Assembly (NCBI RefSeq): GCF_023074055.1
Contig: NZ_JADPKR010000055.1
Location: 1-64,000 of the forward strand
Reading direction: 5' to 3'
DNA length: 64,000 bases
Source of the DNA: Bradyrhizobium sp. 141
Lineage (GTDB): Bacteria; Pseudomonadota; Alphaproteobacteria; Rhizobiales; Xanthobacteraceae
Part shown: positions 29,597 to 37,321 of the stretch, piece by piece
Numbering within the stretch: position 1 is the first letter of the stretch
Layout of the letters: each line of letters opens with the position of its first letter
The notes under the pieces: model-generated
What the model saw: only the letters and a program-made list of their open reading frames with translations
Told to the model about the DNA's origin: nothing
Database searches by the model: none
Program-made: the position numbers and the translations under genes

Positions 29597-30942
29597 CACG
29601 GCGCGGTCTCGTGCCGGGCAAACACGACGCGGCCGGTGCGTCCGACAGTGCAGGCGCGGGCCGCCGCATCGCGCGAGGCCACGGTCACGCGATAGGGCTC
29701 CTTGCTCAGCGCATCCGGATTGATGGCGAGATTGGCGGGCGCACTGGCCGCGCCGGTCAGGTTGACCACGGTGCCGGAGATCGGCTCGCCGCCGTCATTC
29801 GGCTCGAACGTCGCGCGATCGCCGAGCTGCAAGCGGTTATAGACGCTCTCGGTGACGTTGGCGGTGATGACGGCGCCGCTGCAATCGAGCACCTTGAGCA
29901 GGGGCTGGCCGGCCTGCACGTCCTCACCGGGTGAGGTCATCATCTCCCAGACGCGCCCCGCGACGGGTGTCGTGATGTTGGCTTCGGACAGATCGGCGAA
30001 GCGGACCTCCTCGATGATGATTTCGTTGGCGAGCCAGGCGATCTCGGTGTCGGTGCGCGCCAGATCGGCTTCGAGGTCGCCGGCACGCTGGCGCATCTCC
30101 TCCTCGCGCTGCACCGAGCTTGGCCGGTCGTTGTAGCTGTCGCCGAGGAACGAGCCGTTCTGCGCCGCGGTGAGCTCGACTTTGGCGGCATCCAGCCGCT
30201 TGCGCGCGCCGAGCTCGGTCTGCTGTGACACGGAGAGCTCGCGCGTCAGCCGCGCCAGTTCGACGGTCGAGACATTGCCGGATTTCGCCAGCGAAGATGC
30301 GCGGTCGACGGCGGCACTGGCTTCGTCTCGCCGCGCCGCCGCCGCCTCGATCGAGGTCTGGATCTCGGCGATGCGGGCCTCGAGTTGGAGCACGCGTCCG
30401 TCGCGGAATTGGGCTGCCTGCCGCGCCAGGTCCTTTTGCGCGGCTTGCGCCGAGGCGAGCTTGACGGCAAGGCTTGGCCGCTCGTTCTCCAGGCGCGACT
30501 TCTGCCGCCGCAGATCGTCAAGCCGGGTGCGATCCCCGCGCGAGTTGACGACGCGCAGGACGACGGTTCCGGCGTCTAACCTGGCCTGATCGGTCACGCG
30601 CTGGGCGGCCGAGACGCGGCCACCGATGGGCGTGCGCAACGTGACGAGGCGGGAATTCAGCACGGCCTCGACGCTCGAATTTTCCCAGATCGCGCGCAGC
30701 GGCAACCAGCCGAACACGGCGATGATGGCGAGCCCGATGGCGATCTTGGCGCCGCGCCGCAGACGCGACCAGCGACGTCCAGATTCCGGCGCCGTCTGCC
30801 CGTCGGGCGCGTGGCTGGGCTCGTCATTGGCGAACAGCTGCTCATGCAGCGCCTCCTGCAAGCCTTTCGCGTCAGTCTTGCTCTGGTCGGAGGAGGGGGT
30901 GGATGCGGGATCGACTGAGGCGGCGCGCGAGCGGTCCATCAT
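29596..30942 (-). CDS. HlyD-family membrane-fusion protein paired with the glycan synthase (BgsB-like)
   Basis: A periplasmic adaptor of 448 residues. A cytoplasmic N-terminus of about 60 residues precedes one membrane helix (I-A-I-G-L-A-I-I-A-V-F-G-W-L). A barrel-sandwich half follows, then a long coiled-coil region (about residues 125-310) and a beta-barrel with T-P-V-A-G-R-V-W-E-M. Its stop overlaps the glycosyltransferase start, so the two are translationally coupled, and it probably helps export the polysaccharide. ATG at 30942 is chosen because AAGGTGA lies just upstream; GTG 30951 and ATG 30939 are alternatives. Confidence 0.87.
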   Translation of the reverse strand: MMDRSRAASVDPASTPSSDQSKTDAKGLQEALHEQLFANDEPSHAPDGQTAPESGRRWSRLRRGAKIAIGLAIIAVFGWLPLRAIWENSSVEAVLNSRLVTLRTPIGGRVSAAQRVTDQARLDAGTVVLRVVNSRGDRTRLDDLRRQKSRLENERPSLAVKLASAQAAQKDLARQAAQFRDGRVLQLEARIAEIQTSIEAAAARRDEASAAVDRASSLAKSGNVSTVELARLTRELSVSQQTELGARKRLDAAKVELTAAQNGSFLGDSYNDRPSSVQREEEMRQRAGDLEADLARTDTEIAWLANEIIIEEVRFADLSEANITTPVAGRVWEMMTSPGEDVQAGQPLLKVLDCSGAVITANVTESVYNRLQLGDRATFEPNDGGEPISGTVVNLTGAASAPANLAINPDALSKEPYRVTVASRDAAARACTVGRTGRVVFARHETAP

Positions 30943-31229
30943 GACGGTCACCTTGCTGACGAGATGCCAACGGAACCGGTCAATGCGCGAGAACTGTGCG
31001 GCGTGCCCGGTTACCGTGTATTAAAGCCGAAGCTGCGCTTTCCAGGTTGCTAAGCGTTCATGCGCGTTTTTGCGCAAATCCCGGTCAAGGTTTAGCGGCG
31101 GGGGAAAGGCTGGCCGCACTGCTGTGGATCTGCGGCCCGGCGACGCACGAACCCTTGCGGTCGCCGACCGCATTCATACTTCGGGGGAGCCGGCCGAAGG
31201 TTCGCCCGCGGCCGCCCCAGGAGACGGCC

Positions 31230-32189
31230 ATGAACTATCTTCGTACCGCAATGCTGCTCGCAGGCCTCACCGCCCTGTTCATGGGCGTCGGCTATCTGAT
31301 CGGTGGTGCCTCCGGTGCCGTGATCGCGCTGGTCATTGCCGCTGCGACCAATCTTTTCACCTACTGGAACTCCGACCGTATGGTGCTCTCCATGTACGGC
31401 GCCCATGAGGTCGATCGTTCGACCGCGCCGGAACTGGTCGGGCTGGTCGCGGAACTTGCGGGCCGTGCGGGCCTGCCGATGCCGCGCGTGTTCCTGATGG
31501 ACGAGATGCAGCCCAACGCGTTCGCGACCGGCCGCAATCCGGAAAACGCGGCCGTCGCCGTTACCACCGGCCTGATGAACCAGCTCAGCCGCGAGGAGCT
31601 CGCCGGCGTGATCGCGCACGAGCTCGCTCATATCAAGAATCACGACACGCTGCTGATGACCATCACCGCGACCATTGCGGGCGCGATCTCAATGCTTGCC
31701 CAGTTCGGCATGTTCTTCGGCGGCAATCGCGACAACAACAACGGTCCGGGCATCGTCGGCTCGATCCTGATGATGATCCTCGCCCCGCTGGGCGCCATGC
31801 TGGTGCAGATGGCGATCAGCCGTACCCGCGAATATGCCGCGGACAATCTCGGTGCGCGCATCGCGGGACAACCGATGTGGCTGGCCTCCGCGCTGGTGAA
31901 GATCGAGGGCGCCGCGCATCAGGTGCCGAACTATGAGGCCGAGCGAAATCCCGCGACCGCGCACATGTTCATCATCAATCCGTTGTCGGGCCACGGTGTG
32001 GACAATCTGTTCGCCACCCATCCCTCGACACAGAACCGCATCGCCGCGCTGCGCGAGCTCGCTGCCGAGCTCGGCACGCAGGTGGCGCCGTCGGTCGGCG
32101 CCAACGAGAATTATCCGCCTCGGGGCCCGTGGGGCCGCTCGTCTTCACGCGGTTCTTCACGTGGTCCTTCACGTGGTCCTTGGGGCTGA
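31230..32189 (+). CDS. htpX: HtpX, membrane zinc metalloprotease
   Basis: An inner-membrane M48-family protease involved in membrane protein quality control, 319 residues. Two N-terminal membrane helices (about residues 5-45) are followed by the zinc motif H-E-L-A-H (in V-I-A-H-E-L-A-H-I-K-N-H-D), two further helices and the third-ligand region S-R-T-R-E-Y-A-A-D. ATG at 31230 has GGAG upstream. The C-terminus ends in a Ser/Arg/Gly/Pro tail encoded by three 12-bp tandem repeats (32142-32177). Confidence 0.93.
   Translation: MNYLRTAMLLAGLTALFMGVGYLIGGASGAVIALVIAAATNLFTYWNSDRMVLSMYGAHEVDRSTAPELVGLVAELAGRAGLPMPRVFLMDEMQPNAFATGRNPENAAVAVTTGLMNQLSREELAGVIAHELAHIKNHDTLLMTITATIAGAISMLAQFGMFFGGNRDNNNGPGIVGSILMMILAPLGAMLVQMAISRTREYAADNLGARIAGQPMWLASALVKIEGAAHQVPNYEAERNPATAHMFIINPLSGHGVDNLFATHPSTQNRIAALRELAAELGTQVAPSVGANENYPPRGPWGRSSSRGSSRGPSRGPWG
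32142..32177 (+). repeat. Three 12-bp tandem repeats encoding the HtpX C-terminal tail
   Basis: Units TCTTCACGCGGT, TCTTCACGTGGT and CCTTCACGTGGT follow each other head to tail. They are in frame (four codons each) and encode successive S/P-S-R-G units, so copy-number change would alter the tail length without shifting the frame. Confidence 0.75.
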
Positions 32190-32328
32190 AATGAAACCGG
32201 CTGGAATTTTTGCATCCCGCTTTGTGACCTGGCGCACACAGGATCGCCGGAGCCGGTGTTAACACCCCGGCGAGACCAATTCTTCGAAAGGGGATGCGTG
32301 GCCGGCCCAATGCCGGCCATCGTCGAAG

Positions 32329-32959
32329 ATGACCAGAACTGCCGTACCATTGCTGATCGTCATGTGCGTACTTGTCGGCCTGTCCACGCACATGGTCGTC
32401 AATTGCGGTGACGAGGACGATCCCGACATCTGCTCGGCCGTGATTGGATTCTCGCCGCTGCGAGGCTCGCTGATCGCCTTTGCCTATGAGGGGCGCGGAC
32501 GGATCGCGCTGCGACATGGCGATTTCAGGCGGGCGATGGCCGATTTCGACGAGGCCATTCACCTCAATCCCAACCGCGCCTCGCTCTATCGCGAGCGCGC
32601 GCTCGCGCGTCGTCAGAACGGCCACCTCGAGCTCGCCATCGCCGACTATGACGAGGCGATCGCGCATGATCCCAAGCTTGCCGCGCCCTATCACCAGCGC
32701 GGTCTCGCGCTCGCCGCCAGCGGCGATCTCGATCGCGCCATCCTGAGCTACAACACGGCGGTCCGCCTCGATCCCTCGAATGCCGAGGCCCGCCCTGGCG
32801 TTCCTCGCCCGCGGCCAGGCCGACGATGCGCGCGCCGATTTCGAGGCGGCGCTGGCGCTGCCCGTCGGCAAGGACGGCCGCGCGCGCGAGGCTGCGCGCG
32901 CAAAGCTCGCCGAGCTCGCGAGCGCCGAGCCGACACAGGTGTCAGTACCGCGAAGGTGA
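32329..32959 (+). pseudogene. TPR-repeat protein, frameshifted near 32793
   Basis: The N-terminus is a signal/anchor helix (P-L-L-I-V-M-C-V-L-V-G-L), followed by at least three tetratricopeptide repeats (F-A-Y-E-G-R-G-R-I-A-L-R, then A-M-A-D-F-D-E-A-I-H-L-N-P and A-I-A-D-Y-D-E-A-I). After N-A-E-A-R (32779-32793) the frame degenerates into Arg/Pro-rich sequence. The +1 frame continues a good TPR (L-A-F-L-A-R-G-Q-A-D-D-A-R-A-D-F-E-A-A-L) to a stop at 32957-32959. Removing one C from the CCC at 32793-32795 restores a 209-residue protein. The unshifted frame would instead run on into repeat DNA. Either a sequencing error or a real inactivating insertion. Confidence 0.8.
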
Positions 32960-32985
32960 GGGTATCTCGCCACGAATCCCGGAAT

Positions 32986-33078
32986 CGTAGAGTGGGCAAA
33001 GGCGCATTTGCGCCGTGCCCACGATCTCTGCAATACGACGACAGACGCGTGGGCACGCTTCGCTTTGCCCACCCTACG
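32986..33078. repeat. gtgggcaaag ... ctttgcccac inverted repeat
   Basis: cgtagagtgggcaaaggcgc at the left is mirrored by cgctttgcccaccctacg at the right, and gtgggcac/gtgcccac pairs further in. It occurs once in the window and follows the TPR gene. Confidence 0.7.
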
Positions 33079-33096
33079 ATACTGTCGTCGAGGAAA

Positions 33097-33150
33097 GAGA
33101 CCCCTCATCCGGCGCTTCGCGCCACCTTCTCCCACAACAAGGGGAGAAGG
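33097..33150. repeat. Half-copy of the gacccctc/ggggagaa repeat family
   Basis: gagacccctcatccggcg through cacaacaaggggagaagg corresponds to one arm of the larger inverted repeat at 12898-13064. It ends 13 bp from the stop of the following minus-strand gene. Confidence 0.65.
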
Positions 33151-33163
33151 AAGAAAGCAGTGA

Positions 33164-33517
33164 CTACTTCGCCTTTTTGGCTTTGGCTTTCTTCGCCTTC
33201 GCCGCCTTCTTCTCCGGCTCTTCCTTCGCCTTCTTCTCCACCTTCACCGCAACGGGCGTGCTGGCGGCAATCCGCATCGACCGCGCGTAGCTATCGGCGA
33301 CGTTGTCGGCGGACATCTGGAGGCGCTTGGCGGCGGCGGCGGCCTGCTCGATGGTGGCCTTGGCCATCATCTTGAAGCGGTCGGCGGTCTCCTTGCCCTT
33401 GGCCTTGGCCGCAAGGCCGTTGAAGCGATCCCGCCGCTCCTTGGCGCGGGTCATGAGGCCCGTATGCAGCTGTCTGGCCAGTTGCCGGATCACGACATCC
33501 AGGTCGGCGTCCGCCAT
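33164..33517 (-). CDS. Small basic protein with histone-H1-like Lys/Ala tail
   Basis: A 117-residue protein with an ATG preceded by AGAGGATAG. Residues 1-88 are predicted helical and amphipathic (for example V-I-R-Q-L-A-R-Q-L-H-T-G-L and M-M-A-K-A-T-I-E-Q-A-A-A-A). The last 25 residues are a Lys/Ala/Glu low-complexity tail ending K-A-K-K-A-K-A-K-K-A-K, like bacterial histone-H1-type or phasin-type tails. No catalytic motif is visible. DNA binding is a guess from the tail only. Confidence 0.75.
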   Translation of the reverse strand: MADADLDVVIRQLARQLHTGLMTRAKERRDRFNGLAAKAKGKETADRFKMMAKATIEQAAAAAKRLQMSADNVADSYARSMRIAASTPVAVKVEKKAKEEPEKKAAKAKKAKAKKAK

Positions 33518-33633
33518 GTTGTTCTATCCTCTTCGAAAAACGGTATCGATGCGGGCGGGACTATGCAGATCGGGCCCTGCCTTGGCAATTCCCGCCGGGG
33601 AGTCATCCGCAGCTTCCGGCTGGCCAAAACTAA

Positions 33634-33660
33634 AAAAGCCGCGCATGTCGCGCGGCTTTT
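33634..33660 (-). terminator. Intrinsic terminator of the zincin gene
   Basis: AAAAGCCGCG (33634-33643) and CGCGGCTTTT (33651-33660) form a perfect stem with a 7-base loop. Read on the minus strand it ends in a run of T, 21 bp after the stop of the 33681-34481 gene. Confidence 0.88.
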
Positions 33661-33680
33661 GAACGTTTCAGCGGGGCGCC

Positions 33681-34481
33681 TCACTTCAGCGAGGCCACCG
33701 GGCCGTTTGCCGCCGCGGGCTCGGGGTCGAAGCCGAACACGCCGACCAGATATTTGTAATAGTCCGGCATCTTCTCCTTGAGCGCCTCGCGCGACTTCGG
33801 GTCGTGGAATTCGCTCTTTCCGGACAGGAAGATGCTGGTGGTCACCGCAAAGAACTCCATGGGATTCTTCATCGCATAGGAGTCCTTGGGGAGAAGGTCC
33901 TTGGACTTGGCAAGCGCATAGTAGGCGATCACGCCCTTGTTGGCATAGCCGTCCGGCAACAGCCGCGCGTGATAGGCGTGCAGCAACTCGTGCAGCAGCA
34001 CGGCCTCCTTCTCGTACCGCATCATGTCCGGACGCAGCATGATCACGCCGAGCCCGGAATCGACCGCGAGGTCGACGGCGTTCGGATTCGTCCAGCGCTG
34101 CTTGTTCGGGTCCCACACCGTGAGCGTCCGCGGCGCGGTGCGGTGGATCTCCGGCGTGACCCGGCCGTAGCAGGCGGTCGCGGCGCCTTCGTCGAGGCAG
34201 GCCAGCTCGCTCGCGACGATCGGCACGGTATGGAAGAAGCGCAACACGCGCGGCGAGAGGCCAGCGCCTTCGACGAGATCAATCTGCTGCTTCAGATTGT
34301 CGGTGAGCTTGTCGACGTCCTTGCGGTCGGAATTCTCCGACAGGTCGAACATGTAGCCGCGGTAGCTCTGGAAGCCGGGCGGCAATTGCTGCGCTGTGTC
34401 AGCTTCGAGCGGCCCGGCATTTGATGGATTGGCGAAGAGCGCGCCGATAATGGTCGCGGTCAGCAGCAGCGCAACGCGCAT
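33681..34481 (-). CDS. Secreted zincin-like metallopeptidase (ATLF/M34-like)
   Basis: A 266-residue exported protein with a signal peptide (residues 1-22, cleavage after S-N-A). The zinc-binding motif H-E-L-L-H is clear in V-L-L-H-E-L-L-H-A-Y-H (near residue 165). About 40 residues later K-N-P-M-E-F-F-A provides a likely third zinc ligand Glu, a pattern I know from anthrax lethal-factor-like (M34-type) domains. Two Cys residues around 95-105 could form a disulfide in the periplasm. The substrate is unknown. A strong terminator follows. Confidence 0.78.
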   Translation of the reverse strand: MRVALLLTATIIGALFANPSNAGPLEADTAQQLPPGFQSYRGYMFDLSENSDRKDVDKLTDNLKQQIDLVEGAGLSPRVLRFFHTVPIVASELACLDEGAATACYGRVTPEIHRTAPRTLTVWDPNKQRWTNPNAVDLAVDSGLGVIMLRPDMMRYEKEAVLLHELLHAYHARLLPDGYANKGVIAYYALAKSKDLLPKDSYAMKNPMEFFAVTTSIFLSGKSEFHDPKSREALKEKMPDYYKYLVGVFGFDPEPAAANGPVASLK

Positions 34482-34695
34482 GATGAACCCCCTGGTGTCA
34501 CTTCGCGCGCCAACATAGACCGTCGTTGTTTGCGAAAAGTGAGTGGGGCAAGACTAAGGCACCGATGTTGAGGCGTGCTTAATCGTTGGTTGCAGAGCGC
34601 GCGGGTTGGGTTAGCCGCCGGTTAACCAAGGATAGGTGGATGGCCGCCCCGGCCGGCGAGGCGCTTTCTCCACTTGCAGACAGGGTTCGATTGCG

Positions 34696-34723
34696 AAAAG
34701 GCCGCGCTACTCTGCGCGGCCTT
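34696..34723 (-). terminator. Intrinsic terminator after the 78-residue secreted protein gene
   Basis: AAGGCCGCGC (34698-34707) pairs with GCGCGGCCTT (34714-34723). On the minus strand the hairpin is followed by TTTT, 21 bp past the stop at 34744. Confidence 0.85.
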
Positions 34724-34743
34724 CGTTTGAGGCGCCGGCCTGC

Positions 34744-34980
34744 TCAGTAATCATAGCCGGGACGGCCAGGATAATACTGCCGATTGCAGGCCCTGCGGCC
34801 GCGGTCGTAAGCGGCCGCATTGCCATGGGCGAGCGCGCTGACATATTTCAGGCAGCGCACGTAATTGTCGTTGCCGAGCCAGTCCAGGCTGCCGGCAGCA
34901 GCGGGGGTGAGCCGGGCGGAGCCGGCCAACGTCGTGATGGCGACGAGGGCGGCGATAGCCGAAAGCGCGATGGTTCTCAT
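34744..34980 (-). CDS. Small secreted protein, 78 residues
   Basis: A short exported protein. Residues 1-29 form a signal peptide (I-A-L-S-A-I-A-A-L-V-A-I, ending A-A-A-G). The mature part is about 50 residues with two Cys (V-R-C-L-K-Y and R-A-C-N-R-Q) that may pair, and a Tyr/Gly/Pro-rich end (Y-Y-P-G-R-P-G-Y-D-Y). ATG at 34980 has AGGACAC upstream; a longer in-frame start is unlikely because it would bury the signal peptide. No family is recognised. Confidence 0.7.
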   Translation of the reverse strand: MRTIALSAIAALVAITTLAGSARLTPAAAGSLDWLGNDNYVRCLKYVSALAHGNAAAYDRGRRACNRQYYPGRPGYDY

Positions 34981-35207
34981 GGTCGGTGTCCTGTTGCGGC
35001 TGCCCGATGCAGCCGGTGTGGACGCAACCATGCCGGAACGCGCGCGGAACAACTGTGCCGGCCATCACGCTGGCCGCACCGTCGGTCGAGATGCGATCCG
35101 TCGGGTAATGGCGGGCGATTGATGCGAGGGCGTGGATCGTTTGCCTGCCAAGGCGTAAGATCACCTTGGGCACTATGTCCCCAACACGTAGCTGGAAGGA
35201 GGATGCC

Positions 35208-35501
35208 ATGTATGCCGCCATCCGTCAGGCCAAGGCGAAAAGCGGGAGCGCGGAAGAGCTGGCGCGCCGCATCAAGGACGGCGCCGTTCCGATCATCAGC
35301 GACGTCGACGGCTTTCGGGCCTATTACGTCGTCTATGCCGGCGACGACACGGTGACCGCGATCTCCATCTTCGACAAGTTCGAGCAGGCGGAGGAGGCCA
35401 ACCGGCGTGCGATCGCCTGGATCGAGAAGGATCTGAGCCCGCTGCTCGCCGGACACGCGAGCGCCGCCGCGGGCCCGGTGATCGTGCATACGCTGGCGTA
35501 G
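35208..35501 (+). CDS. Hypothetical protein, ABM-like fold, 97 residues
   Basis: A 97-residue protein with a very strong ribosome-binding site (GGAAGGAGG six bases before the ATG). The pattern, a beta-strand M-Y-A-A-I-R, a helix with S-A-E-E-L-A-R-R-I, strands A-Y-Y-V-V-Y-A and T-A-I-S-I-F, and the helix Q-A-E-E-A-N-R-R-A-I-A-W, suggests a ferredoxin-like dimeric alpha-beta barrel of the antibiotic-biosynthesis-monooxygenase type. No heme or substrate residues can be assigned. Confidence 0.7.
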   Translation: MYAAIRQAKAKSGSAEELARRIKDGAVPIISDVDGFRAYYVVYAGDDTVTAISIFDKFEQAEEANRRAIAWIEKDLSPLLAGHASAAAGPVIVHTLA

Positions 35502-35546
35502 GGCCTTACTGGTGATAGTGGCGAGCAGCGACCGCATATGCCGGTC

Positions 35547-35630
35547 GTCATGCCCGGGCTTGTCCCGGGCATCCACGCCTTTCCTTGTACGCCGGAGCGC
35601 GTGGATGGCCGGGTCAAGCCCGGCCATGAC
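35547..35630. repeat. gtcatgcccgggc inverted repeat
   Basis: gtcatgcccgggcttgtccc with cgggcatccacg at the left is mirrored by cgtggatggccgggtcaagc with ccggccatgac at the right. It fills the gap between the 97-residue gene and the convergent ScfR-like gene. Confidence 0.75.
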
Positions 35631-35646
35631 GAAGGAGAGAGTGCCC

Positions 35647-37092
35647 TCACAGCTCCCGCGCATTCGAGAATGCGAAGCTCGACACCCGCCGCGTCGTCTC
35701 GTCCAGGATCAGCGTGCGCGTGATCGGCGGCTCGGCGCGCTGGGCGCAGTTTTCGCGCTCGCATAGGCGGCAATTGACGCCGATCGGCGTGCCCTCGGTC
35801 TTCTCGAGGTCCATGCCGACGGCATAGGTCAGGCGCGCGGCGTGACGGATCTCGCAGCCGAGACCGATGGCGAAGCGCGGTTGCGGCAGCGGGTGCGGCG
35901 CGACGGGGCGGCGCACCATCTGCGCGATCGAGAAATAACGTGTGCCGTCGGACAGCTCGATCACCTGCTTGAGCAGGCGATCCGGCGTGTCGAAGGTCGA
36001 GTGCACGTTCCACAGCGGACAGGTGCCGCCGAACTTCGAGAACGGGAAGGTGCCGGAGGAGAAGCGCTTGGAGACGTTGCCGGCATTGTCGACGCGCAAG
36101 AGGAAGAACGGAATGCCGCGCGCATTCGGCCGCTGCAGGGTGGTGAGGCGGTGGCAGACCTGCTCGAAGCCGGAATTGAAGCGCTGCGCCAGCACGTGGA
36201 TATCGTAACTGAGCGCTTCGGCCGCGGCCAGGAACGCTGGATAGGGCATCATCACGGCAGCAGCGAAGTAGTTGCCGAGCGTGATGCGGAACAGGCGGCG
36301 CGGCGTGTCGTCGAGCGGTCCGGCGCGGCCGATGATGGTTTCCAGGGCTTGCGCGCATTCACCTAAGCCAAGCTGGAAGGCAAGCTGGAAGGCGCGGCCG
36401 GGCGGATCGACCAGCTCGGAGATCAGCAACTGGCGGCGATGACGATCGAACCGCCGGAGCGTCTCACGCATCACGTCGACAGGCATGATGCGGGTCTGGA
36501 TCGAATGCTTTTCGCGCAGCCGCGCCGCGAGCGCTGCATAGAGTCCCTCGGCCGGGACGTTCAACTCGTCGCGAAGAGTCTCCGCGGCCTGTTCGAGTTC
36601 CGGGAAGTAGTTGCGGTTGGCCTCGATCAGCTCGCGCACGCGCTCGACCGGATTGGCCTCATAGCGCGTGCCGACGTCGCGGTCGGCCATCTGGGCTGCG
36701 GCCAGCGTCTCACCCTGGCGGGCCTCGGTGTAGGCGGCGTAGAGCCGCTGCAGCGCATGGGTGACGCCGGGGCAGAGCTCGGCGAGGTCGCGCAGCTCCT
36801 GCTTGGGAACATCGATCTGGCGGAACAGCGGATCGGAGAAGATCTCGTTGAGCTCGGCGAAGAAGCGGTCCTCGTCGGCGGTGGCGAGGTCGCGCAAATC
36901 GAGGTCGTAAGTCTCGGCCAGCCGCAGCAGGATCTGCGCCGTCACCGGACGCTGGTTGCGCTCGATCAGGTTGACATAGCTCGGCGAGATCCCGAGCCCC
37001 TCGGCGATCTGGGTCTGCGACAGTCCCAATTGCTGCCGGATTCTCCGGAACCGCGGGCCAACGAAGAGTTTCTTGCCGGAATTGGCGGGCAT
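35647..37092 (-). CDS. ScfR/RamB-type XRE regulator, probable regulator of isocitrate lyase
   Basis: A 481-residue regulator. The N-terminal XRE helix-turn-helix (about residues 12-68) has R-R-I-R-Q-Q-L-G-L-S-Q-T-Q-I-A and S-P-S-Y-V-N-L-I-E-R-N-Q-R. The middle contains an ImmA/IrrE-like (DUF955) region (F-E-Q-V-C-H-R-L-T-T-L), and the C-terminus a Cys-rich DUF2083 region (N-C-R-L-C-E-R-E-N-C). This domain order is that of short-chain-fatty-acid/acetate regulators (ScfR, RamB). It is transcribed divergently from aceA across a 229-bp intergenic region, which strongly suggests that it controls the glyoxylate bypass. The Cys cluster may sense redox state or a metal. Confidence 0.88.
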   Translation of the reverse strand: MPANSGKKLFVGPRFRRIRQQLGLSQTQIAEGLGISPSYVNLIERNQRPVTAQILLRLAETYDLDLRDLATADEDRFFAELNEIFSDPLFRQIDVPKQELRDLAELCPGVTHALQRLYAAYTEARQGETLAAAQMADRDVGTRYEANPVERVRELIEANRNYFPELEQAAETLRDELNVPAEGLYAALAARLREKHSIQTRIMPVDVMRETLRRFDRHRRQLLISELVDPPGRAFQLAFQLGLGECAQALETIIGRAGPLDDTPRRLFRITLGNYFAAAVMMPYPAFLAAAEALSYDIHVLAQRFNSGFEQVCHRLTTLQRPNARGIPFFLLRVDNAGNVSKRFSSGTFPFSKFGGTCPLWNVHSTFDTPDRLLKQVIELSDGTRYFSIAQMVRRPVAPHPLPQPRFAIGLGCEIRHAARLTYAVGMDLEKTEGTPIGVNCRLCERENCAQRAEPPITRTLILDETTRRVSSFAFSNAREL

Positions 37093-37139
37093 TTTCTCAC
37101 ATCTCCAGGAGCATTAAGGACAGGCTCACTGACCTATAA

Positions 37140-37157
37140 TTTACAAACTTTACAAAA
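37140..37157. promoter_or_regulatory. Direct repeat TTTACAAAC/TTTACAAAA in the regulator-aceA intergenic region
   Basis: Two 9-bp units lie head to tail 48 bp upstream of the regulator start. The contained AAACTTTACAAA differs by one base from AAACTTTGCAAA, which I recall as a core of actinobacterial RamB sites. It is a plausible operator for the adjacent RamB/ScfR-type protein. Confidence 0.5.
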
Positions 37158-37176
37158 TAACATCTAGTACATGTTC

Positions 37177-37194
37177 TGATGTTACATGACATCA
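37177..37194. promoter_or_regulatory. TGATGT-n6-ACATCA dyad in the regulator-aceA intergenic region
   Basis: A perfect 6-bp dyad with a 6-base centre, 20 bp past the TTTACAAA repeat and 128 bp before the aceA ATG. It is a candidate regulator site; nothing shows which protein binds it. Confidence 0.4.
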
Positions 37195-37321
37195 CCAATA
37201 AGAAACAAGCCATCTGTACGAAGTTTCTGTTTTCGCGTTTATCTCCTGACACGCATCTCGCAATGCACTGTCAAGAATGTCGATGGCTACCATCGCCATC
37301 GTCAGCGAAAGGATCAGGCAC

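Noticed and set aside
32959..33375. C-terminal half of the 348-codon TPR frame as a real Arg/Pro-rich domain
   Set aside because: It is translated from an intergenic repeat and from the antisense of the following Lys/Ala-rich gene after a frameshift.
35647..37092. ImmA/IrrE-type protease activity in the ScfR-like regulator
   Set aside because: The region corresponding to the zinc motif reads E-Q-V-C-H rather than H-E-x-x-H, so a functional metalloprotease site is not supported.
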